A stretch of DNA of 64,000 bases from Yamagishiella unicocca. Lineage: Eukaryota; Chlorophyta; Chlorophyceae; Chlamydomonadales; Volvocaceae. The stretch spans positions 496,001 through 560,000 of the forward strand of contig BDSL01000054.1 in the NCBI GenBank assembly GCA_003116995.1, in the 5' to 3' direction. Positions within the stretch are counted from its first letter, which is position 1, and every line of letters starts with the position of its first letter. Shown here piece by piece: positions 56,308 through 64,000 of the stretch. Under the pieces are notes generated by a model that searched no databases, was not told the DNA's origin, and worked only from the letters and a program-made list of their open reading frames with translations. Both the position numbers and the translations under genes were made by a program.

Positions 56308-59300
56308 TTACGCAAGTCTTCCCAGTTTATTCAACCTGCGACACCTTATCCCATGTACGACTCGTGCCAGAGCTCGTTGGTCCTCAACGCCCATGACTTC
56401 GGCCATTTCTGAGCTAGGGGAAACACCAAGTGCCCAAAGCTCTTCCCGTTCAGCAGCGTATTCCGGGCATTCCAACAAAACGTGCTTCTCATCCTCAACG
56501 GCACTCGTATCCATGCAGACCCTGCACCATCTATCTGCTCGGTCCCTACCTCCTGGGCGATTAACTTCAATGTCCCAGACACATAACCTGAAGCGCATAA
56601 GTGATGTTTGCAGCTTCCGTGGGATATACCCCTTCAGATGTTTCTCCTTACCCATCCAGCACGCATGCCTACACATTTTGACTCCAGGTTGTAAACCATC
56701 AGATGCAAACAACCGTGGGTCACTATTAAGCCTATCATTGGACCAATCGTCATCAAAACGACTTGTAATGGTCTCCATGAGAGAACTCACATTAAGCTCG
56801 TGTTGCGAAATGAAGTCCACCAGACCGTCTGTTCCACCTAACACAATTTCAGTGCCAAAACTATATCCCAGATTACTCAGCAGGCGAAGCATTTTGACGC
56901 CCCAGCAGTGATTATGGTATTGCGCTGACGTTAGGGCAAGCCTGATCTCCTCCCTGAAAACATGGTGGTAAATAGACCCCTTACTTCTCACTAGTTTATT
57001 CCAATAGCGAAACACCAATTCAGACCAGTGCACATGAAGCGGAGCTTGACCTAGCTCCTTAAACAGCAACCTATTTGGGGCCGTAGCCACTCCTGCTACC
57101 TGCCGGAGAAAATCTCTCTGCAGCTTAACCATCCTGTCCTCAAGGGCCCGCTCAAAGTAGCAAGACCGTAGGCTCTGGTTAGCACCACTATTAGATCGTG
57201 TGACCTGTAAGATGTACTCTGGCGCCCAGATTTGAGCACCGTAGGAGAGCACTGACCTCACATAGGTCGCGAAGCTCTTAATACCTATTTTTGGCAGCAT
57301 TAGGCCTTGTCTTCGTAATTTATTAATTAACGCATAAACAGCACGTCTCCCCACCGCATAAAGCTCGTTGGTACATGATTCGAAAGGGGTATCAGCCCCA
57401 TAATGCAGCCCTAGGTAGCGTGTTAGCTTGGGCCAGGGCATGGTGCCCAACCCGGCAGTCGGGTCTTGCAGAGCCATATCAACAAGCAGGTTGCCCGTAT
57501 CTCGGAACTGATCCCTCATCTGCTGCCACGGATGGAAGCCTAACACCTCCGACTTCTTCACGTGTACCTTCATGCCAAATGCTTCACAGAATTCACGCAA
57601 CGCACCTAACATGCACATCAAGCGTCGATGAGTGGTGGCAAACAAACTCAAATCATCTGCATATAACAGCAGTGGTACTCGAGTGCCATCTATGATCGGA
57701 CAGTCCTCTGCTGCCATGGCTATGGGCATGATCCTATCTTTAGCTATGATATAATCTCCCAGCGCTTCTACGAAAAAACCAAAAAGTGTTGGGCTTAGCG
57801 GGCATCCCTGCTTAACTCCTTGCTTGGATTCAAAGGGTCGCCCCTTCTGGCCCCCAACCTTCACCCGCATCATAACTTGCGCATAGCACTTCTTGAGGGC
57901 CTCGAGCATCTCTCCATGTATACCCCTCTCCTGAAGCCTGAGCCACAGCAGATGTCGGGGCACTTTATCAAAAGCCTTCTCGAAATCGATCTGGCACACG
58001 AAAAGCGGCTTAGCGACCCCAAATGCGGACCTATGCTTATCAGTTAAATGACGAAGCACCAGCAGATTGTCCAAGGTTCCACGCTTTATTCTGAAACCGC
58101 CTTGGTATGGCAGTCGCCCATCAAAGCGCTCTCCCCAGGTGTTGAGTCGCTTCTCCAAGATGAACGCATAGCATTTTGCCAGCGCACCACCAACAGCTAG
58201 ACCTGTATAATTCCGCTTATCGAGGACATCCTCTTTCTTATATATTGGCGTAAGAGACGACGTGCAGAACTGCTCCGGGTAGTCACCCGTAGCACGAATG
58301 TGCTCGAGTAAAGTGAGCAAATAGGGCGCAAGAAGATTAATGTCCCTACATCTCCCATCGATCTCCACGCTTTTTTTTGCATATTTCAGGCATTCGGCCG
58401 GTACCTTATCCAAACCTCCAGATTTATTATTGCGGAGGGCTCGCAGCGCTGCCAGCACCTCATTAAGTGTAAACGGCAAGTTAAGTGCAGCAGCGGCTAA
58501 AACCCTGGCTTGACGTACTGAACCTTCTGCTCTTTCCCATCCCCTTCCGTCTTCCCCTCTAGTTTGCCCATTAATGAAACTAAGAATGGATTCGGCGCTA
58601 ACGTCGTTAAACGCATTGGCCTCCCCATTATAAAGCGCGTCAAAATACTCGCTCCAATCAGCAACATCCGTGATGGGGCATTCGCTGGCATTATCACCAT
58701 TCAGGCGTCTCCATAAAGCGCGCGGATCAGCTCTACACTCGTCCAAGAAGGACTCAAATTGAGCTATCCTATAGGCCTCGCGCGCATCTTTAATCAACCG
58801 TTGATAACCGGTGCGTAACCGTGAGAATTCACGCCTGGCATCCACATCATCAAGTAATCCATTCGCTCTCATTTCTGATTTGTGCCGCAACATTGCCTCC
58901 CTAGCGCTAGCACATGCAGGGGTCCACCATGGAGCATCCCGTTGCTCGCGGATAGGAGAGCCAGTACGACGAATATCCTGATTGAAAGCCTGCGACATCG
59001 CTTGCAGCAAGACGCGGCCCAACGATGCCACCACCTGAGTGCTGTTAAGACTAGTCCCTAATTTGCTCATCATCTCCTTGATCTGAACTGGCGCTGTCGC
59101 ATCATTTGCCACAAACAGATTGGCATACTGTTGCCAGCGCCGCACATCGAACACAGTCCTATTTTTTCCCTGCTTTTTAGCCGCATCAGGCCCGAGAGCC
59201 ACATCTAGTGCGAGCGCTACCGGACAGTGGTCGCTAAGCAGATCTCCAATCCTTTCCCCTATCGCGGTGGGGATACTGCCGACCTTAAGCTCGCGCGTTT

Positions 59301-60117
59301 TATAGAAAAGTGCAGGTGACGCCACGAAAAGATCGATCACACTCTTGCCCACCATGTTTTTGTGCCTAAAAGTAATCTCTCCTTCCTCATCCCCTGATAC
59401 TCGCCCGTTCAGTACTACTAGTTCTAGCTCGCGGCACAAGCGTATGAGCGCCTGCCCAAACATATTTCGGGCGGAGTCTTTGCACTTTCTAGTTGGGATC
59501 CCCCGTAACAAGCTGTTGCTCACTGTCATGGCCGTGGCCTCCTCTAGCTCTGCATCCGCCTCGAAATCCGGCAGCTCCCTCAAGCCTGCAATCCGCGCAT
59601 TGAAGTCGCCCATGACCAGTAGTTCATCCCCTGGGACCTGATACCGTTTGATCAGGGTTTTTAGCCTGCCGAACACTCGATCACCTGTATTACCACTGCC
59701 ACTGCGACGTTGGTTAGCATAAAGTGTTGAGCCCATTGGCGCCGCGTAACAGGCCCCTATAAGTAGGCTTCGACCTTTCAGTGCCAGCGCGCGTCCATTA
59801 ACCCTTATCCAGACACTCTCCGTGCCACGTGGGACTAGCGATTTCCCCAACAGAGACACCTGACCAGCCAAACGTTGACTAACCCAAACCAAAACTCCCC
59901 CCCTGTTCGCTGCTCCATCAGCAGTAAGTAGCTGCGACCCCTGTGGTAAGTACCTTTTAACCATTCTATCCCCGACTGCATGCGTTTCAGTAATCACTAC
60001 TATGTCATAGCTGGATGCCAGTTCGCCGAAAATTGGATGTCCTAGTTTCCAATCCTTGAGTCCTCGAATATTCCATTGAACGATGCGTAGCGGTCGAACC
60101 TCCTGGCTCGCGCCCCT
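56308..60117 (-). CDS. LINE ORF2: APE endonuclease, reverse transcriptase, C-terminal zinc finger
   Basis: Open from the codon after the ORF1 UAG for 1,269 codons. The endonuclease domain starts at once with QWNIRGLKDW, then VITETHA, LLVMGDFNARI and LSDHCPVAL, the Asn, Glu, Asp and His active-site positions of APE-type LINE nucleases. RT follows at about 560-850 with CQIDFEKAFDKVP, GVKQGCPLSPTLF and LLYADDLSLF (YADD near 817). The C-terminus has CRVCMDT...EDEKHVLLECPEY, a CCHC-like finger. There is no AUG between the ORF1 stop and QWNIRGL. Translation must therefore use stop readthrough, reinitiation at a non-AUG codon or an unseen mechanism. Confidence 0.93.
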   Translation of the reverse strand, partial: RGASQEVRPLRIVQWNIRGLKDWKLGHPIFGELASSYDIVVITETHAVGDRMVKRYLPQGSQLLTADGAANRGGVLVWVSQRLAGQVSLLGKSLVPRGTESVWIRVNGRALALKGRSLLIGACYAAPMGSTLYANQRRSGSGNTGDRVFGRLKTLIKRYQVPGDELLVMGDFNARIAGLRELPDFEADAELEEATAMTVSNSLLRGIPTRKCKDSARNMFGQALIRLCRELELVVLNGRVSGDEEGEITFRHKNMVGKSVIDLFVASPALFYKTRELKVGSIPTAIGERIGDLLSDHCPVALALDVALGPDAAKKQGKNRTVFDVRRWQQYANLFVANDATAPVQIKEMMSKLGTSLNSTQVVASLGRVLLQAMSQAFNQDIRRTGSPIREQRDAPWWTPACASAREAMLRHKSEMRANGLLDDVDARREFSRLRTGYQRLIKDAREAYRIAQFESFLDECRADPRALWRRLNGDNASECPITDVADWSEYFDALYNGEANAFNDVSAESILSFINGQTRGEDGRGWERAEGSVRQARVLAAAALNLPFTLNEVLAALRALRNNKSGGLDKVPAECLKYAKKSVEIDGRCRDINLLAPYLLTLLEHIRATGDYPEQFCTSSLTPIYKKEDVLDKRNYTGLAVGGALAKCYAFILEKRLNTWGERFDGRLPYQGGFRIKRGTLDNLLVLRHLTDKHRSAFGVAKPLFVCQIDFEKAFDKVPRHLLWLRLQERGIHGEMLEALKKCYAQVMMRVKVGGQKGRPFESKQGVKQGCPLSPTLFGFFVEALGDYIIAKDRIMPIAMAAEDCPIIDGTRVPLLLYADDLSLFATTHRRLMCMLGALREFCEAFGMKVHVKKSEVLGFHPWQQMRDQFRDTGNLLVDMALQDPTAGLGTMPWPKLTRYLGLHYGADTPFESCTNELYAVGRRAVYALINKLRRQGLMLPKIGIKSFATYVRSVLSYGAQIWAPEYILQVTRSNSGANQSLRSCYFERALEDRMVKLQRDFLRQVAGVATAPNRLLFKELGQAPLHVHWSELVFRYWNKLVRSKGSIYHHVFREEIRLALTSAQYHNHCWGVKMLRLLSNLGYSFGTEIVLGGTDGLVDFISQHELNVSSLMETITSRFDDDWSNDRLNSDPRLFASDGLQPGVKMCRHACWMGKEKHLKGYIPRKLQTSLMRFRLCVWDIEVNRPGGRDRADRWCRVCMDTSAVEDEKHVLLECPEYAAEREELWALGVSPSSEMAEVMGVEDQRALARVVHGIRCRRLNKLGRLA

Positions 60118-61068
60118 CTACGCCATGTTGGCTTCACCGCCCGGCTGTTGTGGTGGTGGTGGCGGCGGCTGCTGGGCGAAGTTGTACGGGACGCGCTCCC
60201 CACGCTCGTTCCTGTACGTGATGTCAACACCACGTTCCCAGCGCGGCTGCTTATTTTCCGCCTTGAGCCTGCCAAAGATCTGTCCCCGCTCCTGGCGCAA
60301 GCCTACGCCAGCCCTGGTCAGTGCGTCCTTGATCATGATGCCATGGCGATCGCGAAGCACCCGCCCCAAGGTGGCGAGCGCCCGCCTGCTGCCTGGCATC
60401 ATCGTGATGTCCACCAGGCGCATGTCCGGCCTGCCTCCTGCGCCGCCCTGCGCCCCGTGGGGCTTCGGCGGGCGCGGGTTCACATCGAAGTTGATGTGCG
60501 ATCCAGGCCGGTGCTGCGAGATCACCTCGGTAATCACCTGGTGGACCCGGCCAACCAGTGCTGGTGGGACGAGCGCCAGCAGCCTGTCCTCATGGACGAG
60601 GGTGTTGTTGGTTGCTGCACCGCCGGTGTTGGACACAGCCAGGATCATGTTCTGTAGCTCCCGCTGCATCTCCGCTTTTAGCTGGATCTGCTCTTGCATC
60701 AGCCGCTGCTTGATCCTTCCGAATTCGGCCTCAAAAGAGGCCATCATCTCCGCGCGGAAGTTGTTAATCCTCTCCGTGAATGACGCCTCCATCCTCGCCG
60801 TGAAGTCCTTGATATCCCTGATCTGTTCACCAAGGTCCTGCCTCAGTGCCATAAGCTTGCTGTCCATCATGATTGCGATGGCCTCTAGCGTTGGTAGGTT
60901 GGATCCCGAGGCCGCCATTTCCTCCGATACCGCTTCAAGGATCGTCGCCGCACCTCCTGATGCTAGTTCTCTGGCGTGTGTTAATCTAGCGCTCTGTTGT
61001 ATGCGCCGCTGCTCTCCTGCGGCTATGAACTTTTCTTGCTTGTTCGGTGTGGTCCCCCGTTTCTTCAT
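60118..61068 (-). CDS. LINE ORF1 protein
   Basis: 316 residues, starting with ATG 66 bases inside the element. It binds element RNA in related LINEs. Visible: a basic N-terminus (MKKRGTTPNKQEKF), a long coiled coil at about 75-140 with heptad-like EEMAASG...RIKQRLMQEQIQLKAEM, a globular region with a LVDITMMPGSRRALATLGR segment, and a Pro/Gln-rich tail. No CCHC knuckle. It ends ATG-GCG-UAG in the same frame as ORF2. Confidence 0.88.
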   Translation of the reverse strand: MKKRGTTPNKQEKFIAAGEQRRIQQSARLTHARELASGGAATILEAVSEEMAASGSNLPTLEAIAIMMDSKLMALRQDLGEQIRDIKDFTARMEASFTERINNFRAEMMASFEAEFGRIKQRLMQEQIQLKAEMQRELQNMILAVSNTGGAATNNTLVHEDRLLALVPPALVGRVHQVITEVISQHRPGSHINFDVNPRPPKPHGAQGGAGGRPDMRLVDITMMPGSRRALATLGRVLRDRHGIMIKDALTRAGVGLRQERGQIFGRLKAENKQPRWERGVDITYRNERGERVPYNFAQQPPPPPPQQPGGEANMA

Positions 61069-61143
61069 GCGGACATTAAGAATGCTATTTGCCTATTTAC
61101 ACTGCTTTGTTTCTAGGTGCATGTGTCTCTAGATCGCCTTTAT

Positions 61144-62027
61144 CCGCGTACAATTTAAGAAGTGCTTGTCCCCATTCCTGTGCTCGTCCCGTGAGCCAGA
61201 ATACGAAGTGCTCGTTGGGCGCGCTTCCCGTCATTTTCATATATTGCACAAGTGAATCAAACCAAGTTTGTGTGCATGAAATATGAGTGTCGGTCCGGCC
61301 ATGGAACTTCGCAGGTATGGGTAAGCGACGATTGGGGCTCACCTCGTAAGTGTTGCCGTGGCTGGATCCCATTTGTCCTTGATGAAACGGTCCGGCTACC
61401 GCCTGCCGATAGTCGATTGGCGGCGGTGCCGGCGCGTTCGACGGCCCCGCACCGGTCGCGGGAACATGTCGCTGTCCGGGCGGCTGCTGCCGTTCGCTCC
61501 AACGCGGGCGCTGTGCCAGAAGTGCTCGCACGAGTGCATTTATTTGCGCTATCTGGGCTGTGCTCAGCTCCTTGGGGCTGGAAAGGTTCAGGTGTAGCAC
61601 TGCATACTCGGTGGCGGTGATTTTGACTGTATCATCGTCACCAATATGTTCCAGATCACCATAGGCCTCGTTACAGGCCCGCTGAATACGGAGCCGTGCC
61701 TCGCCCGGGTCCGTAATCGGCGTCTTGGTGCCGATGAGCTGGGGAGGCGGGCGCGGCGCGCGAGCCTGGGGCTGCGCGGATCCAACTCCTGGAGATTGGT
61801 CCGCTGCAGCGAGGGCTGCCGCCTTAGCTGCTGCTTCGGCCGCGCTCTGAACGATGGCCTGCTGTATTGCCTCGTCGTCTGACGAGGAAGCTGCGGCGAC
61901 CTCCTGCTTGCGTGCCTTTTTGTTGGCACGCTTGCGGGCGTTCTTGTCCGCTAGCTTGGACGGTGTCTCGTCATCGGACCTAAGGTCCGATGCCTGACCC
62001 GACTCGGACGGTGCAGACGACGTGCGC
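61144..62027 (-). pseudogene. gag: gypsy copy 2: middle of gag, 5'-truncated
   Basis: Equals copy 1 gag from position 44313 to about 45197, on the minus strand. The first 218 codons of gag and the LTR are gone. Its high-coordinate end is the right inversion breakpoint. Confidence 0.9.
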
Positions 62028-64000
62028 GTTTCTTAATTGACAGTGGCGCGGATTCCGCAGGCACAGCGCATGGCTTTATCGATTTGGCCACCGTACGTCG
62101 CTTATCGCTCCCAACTCGGCAGTCGCGGACTACGTCCGTACGAATAGCATCGGGGCAACTAGAAGGACTGCACGGCGAAGTGCGTGTGTGCATGCGGATT
62201 GGCAAATATACTGAATGGGTGCGACTTCTTGTCTTACGGCATGAAATCCCAGGTATCGACGTCATTCTCGGGACCGATTGGCTCAAGGCACGTCACGCCA
62301 AAATGAACTGGCAGAAAGATACTCTTACCGTTCAGGGCCCAAACGGCACAACTGTGCTAAGACCGCTATACGCCGAAAACGGGGCCGAGGATCCCTTATG
62401 CGGCTGCCCACTGCTCAGCGTGGCAACCGCCCAACTGGAAGGCGAAGTACCACTACCAATCCTCTCAGCTAAACAAGCTGTTAAACAGCTTGCACAAGGG
62501 GCACGCAGCTACCTTATGTTAGTGCGTGAGGAAAAGCCAACGTCTAACGGCGAAGCAATGCTCGCATCAGCAGTTGCAGGCACAACCATTGTTGCCAGCG
62601 ACGACCTGGCCCCGGAGCAGGAAATACAGGCGCTGATTCAAGAATACAAAGACGTTTTCGAAGAGCTTTCCGGCCTACCGCCTGACCGCGGAACCGGCCA
62701 TACAATTCCCCTTGTCCCCGACGCCACACCACCTGCAAAGCGAATGTATCGTCTCTCGCCAGCAGAGATGGAAGAAGTACGGAAACAGGTCACTGAGCTC
62801 CTCGCTAAAGGATTCATCGAGCCGTCCACCTCGCCGTATGGTGCACCAGTGCTCTTTGTCCAAAAAGCCAGTGGTGAGCTTCGTATGTGCTTAGATTATC
62901 GGGCACTAAACAAGCTCACGGTTAAAAGGCGTTATCCTATGCCCAACATCACAGAAATTTTTGACACGCTCCAAGGTGCGCGAGTGTTCTCGTCGCTAGA
63001 CCTCCAGCAAGGCTATTATCAGATCCGTATTTCTCAAGAAGACGTCGCAAAGACGGCCTTCATTGCTCCGGGGTTAGGTCAGTACCAATTCCGAGTGCTA
63101 TGTTTTGGTCTGACCAATGCGCCTGCAACATTTCAATCTGTGATGAATGGGATATTCGCTAAGCATATCGGCAAATCCGTTCTGGTATACTTAGACGACA
63201 TCCTGGTGTTCAGTAAAACGCCAGAAGAGCATTCACGACACCTCCGTACGGTGCTCGAACTGCTAAGAGAGCATCAATTCAAGGCCAAGCTGTCAAAATG
63301 CGACTTCAACAAACCAGAGTTGAAGTTCCTCGGTCACATTGTGAGTCGCGAGGGTCTGAAAGTGGACGATGCTAAGGTCGCCACGGTGAAGAACTGGCCA
63401 GTACCTAAGGACATACGCAAATTACGCGAATTCTTAGGACTCGCTAATTATTTCAGACGCTTTATCCAGGGTTACTCGAGCTTAGCAGCTCCGTTGACAG
63501 CTCTGACCAGTGTGAAAGTGCCCTTTACATGGTCGCCTCAATGCCAAGCGGCATTCGAGGGTATAAAAGATGCCTTGATTAACGCACCCGTCCTCGCCCT
63601 ACCCCAGCTCGGTAAACCTTTCGAGGTCTGGTCCGATGCTTCGGTTAATGGCACTGGCGCCGTTCTTATGCAAGACGGACACCCAGTAGCATACACTAGC
63701 ACGAAGTTCATCCCTGCGGAGTATAATTATACTACCACGGACCAGGAATGCCTCGGAGCCATCAATGCTCTCGAGGAATGGCGCTGTTACCTAGAAGGAT
63801 CGGAATTTTTGCTCCTCACGGACCACCATCCTTTAGTGTATTTACATGAACAGCGTGGAGCGGGACTGCTGTCACGTCGGCAGGCAAGATGGATGGAGTA
63901 CTTGCAACGCTTCAACGGCATGAAGTGGGAGTACCGTCCCGGGCGTACGAACGTAGCTGATCCCCTTAGCCGGGTTCACGATGCGGTGCTGGCGGTGCTC
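62028..64000 (+). pseudogene. pol: gypsy copy 2: pol from protease onward, runs off the window
   Basis: Plus-strand sequence equal to copy 1 from about 46486, starting inside the protease at RFLIDSGAD and open through RT (YLDD) and RNase H (TDHHP) to the window end. It has no start of its own because the inversion separated it from the Dam-like domain and gag. The substitution at 63591 (C for T) is synonymous. Confidence 0.92.

Larger units (their letters stand above)
56156..61134 (-). mobile_element. full-length L1-type LINE inserted in gypsy copy 2
   Basis: 4,979 bases between 9-bp duplications. On the minus strand it has a short 5' leader of 66 bases, ORF1 (60118-61068), an in-frame UAG, ORF2 (60117-56308), a 3' UTR of about 150 bases and an (ACAT)n tail at 56156-56170. 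An APE endonuclease plus RT with two ORFs places it in the L1 clade; related L1 elements are abundant in Chlamydomonas. Both ORFs are open, so it may be competent. Confidence 0.93.
54889..62027 (-). mobile_element. gypsy copy 2, inverted segment (with LINE inside)
   Basis: Minus-strand copy of gag and the Dam-like part of pol, equivalent to 44313-46456 of copy 1. It holds 54889-55454 (Dam-like domain), the same gag UAG at about 55521-55523, gag at 55524-56155, then the LINE, then gag 61144-62027. Compared with copy 1 the LTR from base 25 and the start of gag (about 1 kb) are missing on the left and about 30 bases of pol on the right. I noticed only two substitutions between the copies (near 48051/63591 and 45277/56072). 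Confidence 0.9.

Overview
The window looks like nuclear DNA of a volvocine or chlamydomonadalean green alga. It has GC-rich, intron-dense genes with GT-AG introns and short upstream exons. TGTAA polyadenylation-type signals follow the genes, coding regions are rich in Ala/Gly/Ser/Pro low-complexity tracts, minisatellites are frequent, and the mobile-element mix (Ty1/copia, Ty3/gypsy with a Dam-like domain, L1-type LINE, tRNA-derived SINE) fits such a genome. This is inference; no single marker fixes the species.

Layout. 1-16 kb is the gene-bearing part: a five-exon mitochondrial-type Mn superoxide dismutase (1462-3124, +), then a very long gene of about 19 exons on the other strand (4770-16008, -). 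I could phase that gene across almost all introns, giving a protein of about 2,430 residues that I cannot name. 17-26.9 kb is repeat-rich: dispersed repeat family R1, a decayed ORF with a methyltransferase-like motif, an 88-bp tandem array, inverted repeats and (ATT)n-tailed fragments. 26.96-29.53 kb holds a six-exon gene for a secreted, Cys-rich, probably GPI-anchored protein; its second intron is a minisatellite whose unit carries a 3' splice-site-like sequence. 30-36 kb holds a LINE 3' end, a SINE-like tRNA-derived element, degenerate tandem repeats and the 3' end of an old copia element with its LTR. 36.4-41 kb holds trinucleotide arrays, a 20-bp minisatellite and a gene built from a 207-bp (69-codon) tandem repeat that ends in an eight-Cys domain.

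43.25-64.0 kb is a nest of retrotransposons. A Ty3/gypsy chromovirus (LTR at 43252, gag, then a pol with Dam-like, protease, RT, RNase H, integrase and chromodomain parts) is split by an intact Ty1/copia element (49468-54246, - strand). The copia element has 196-bp LTRs that look identical and an ACGTT target-site duplication. A second, almost identical gypsy copy begins at about 54865. Its middle (54889-62027) is inverted, and that inverted part carries a complete L1-type LINE (56156-61134, 9-bp target-site duplication). Its pol then resumes on the + strand and runs off the window.

Most notable: (1) the gypsy pol has a Dam-family (NPPY) adenine-methyltransferase-like domain in front of the protease. 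(2) In the gypsy element, gag and pol are in the same frame and separated by one UAG. The unrelated LINE has the same arrangement between ORF1 and ORF2, and its ORF2 has no AUG before its first conserved motif. (3) The copia primer-binding site matches a tRNA-Met anticodon region rather than the tRNA 3' end. (4) Nested insertion and microhomology-flanked inversion give a readable order of events. All coordinates and reading frames were worked out by eye; identity statements are visual comparisons.
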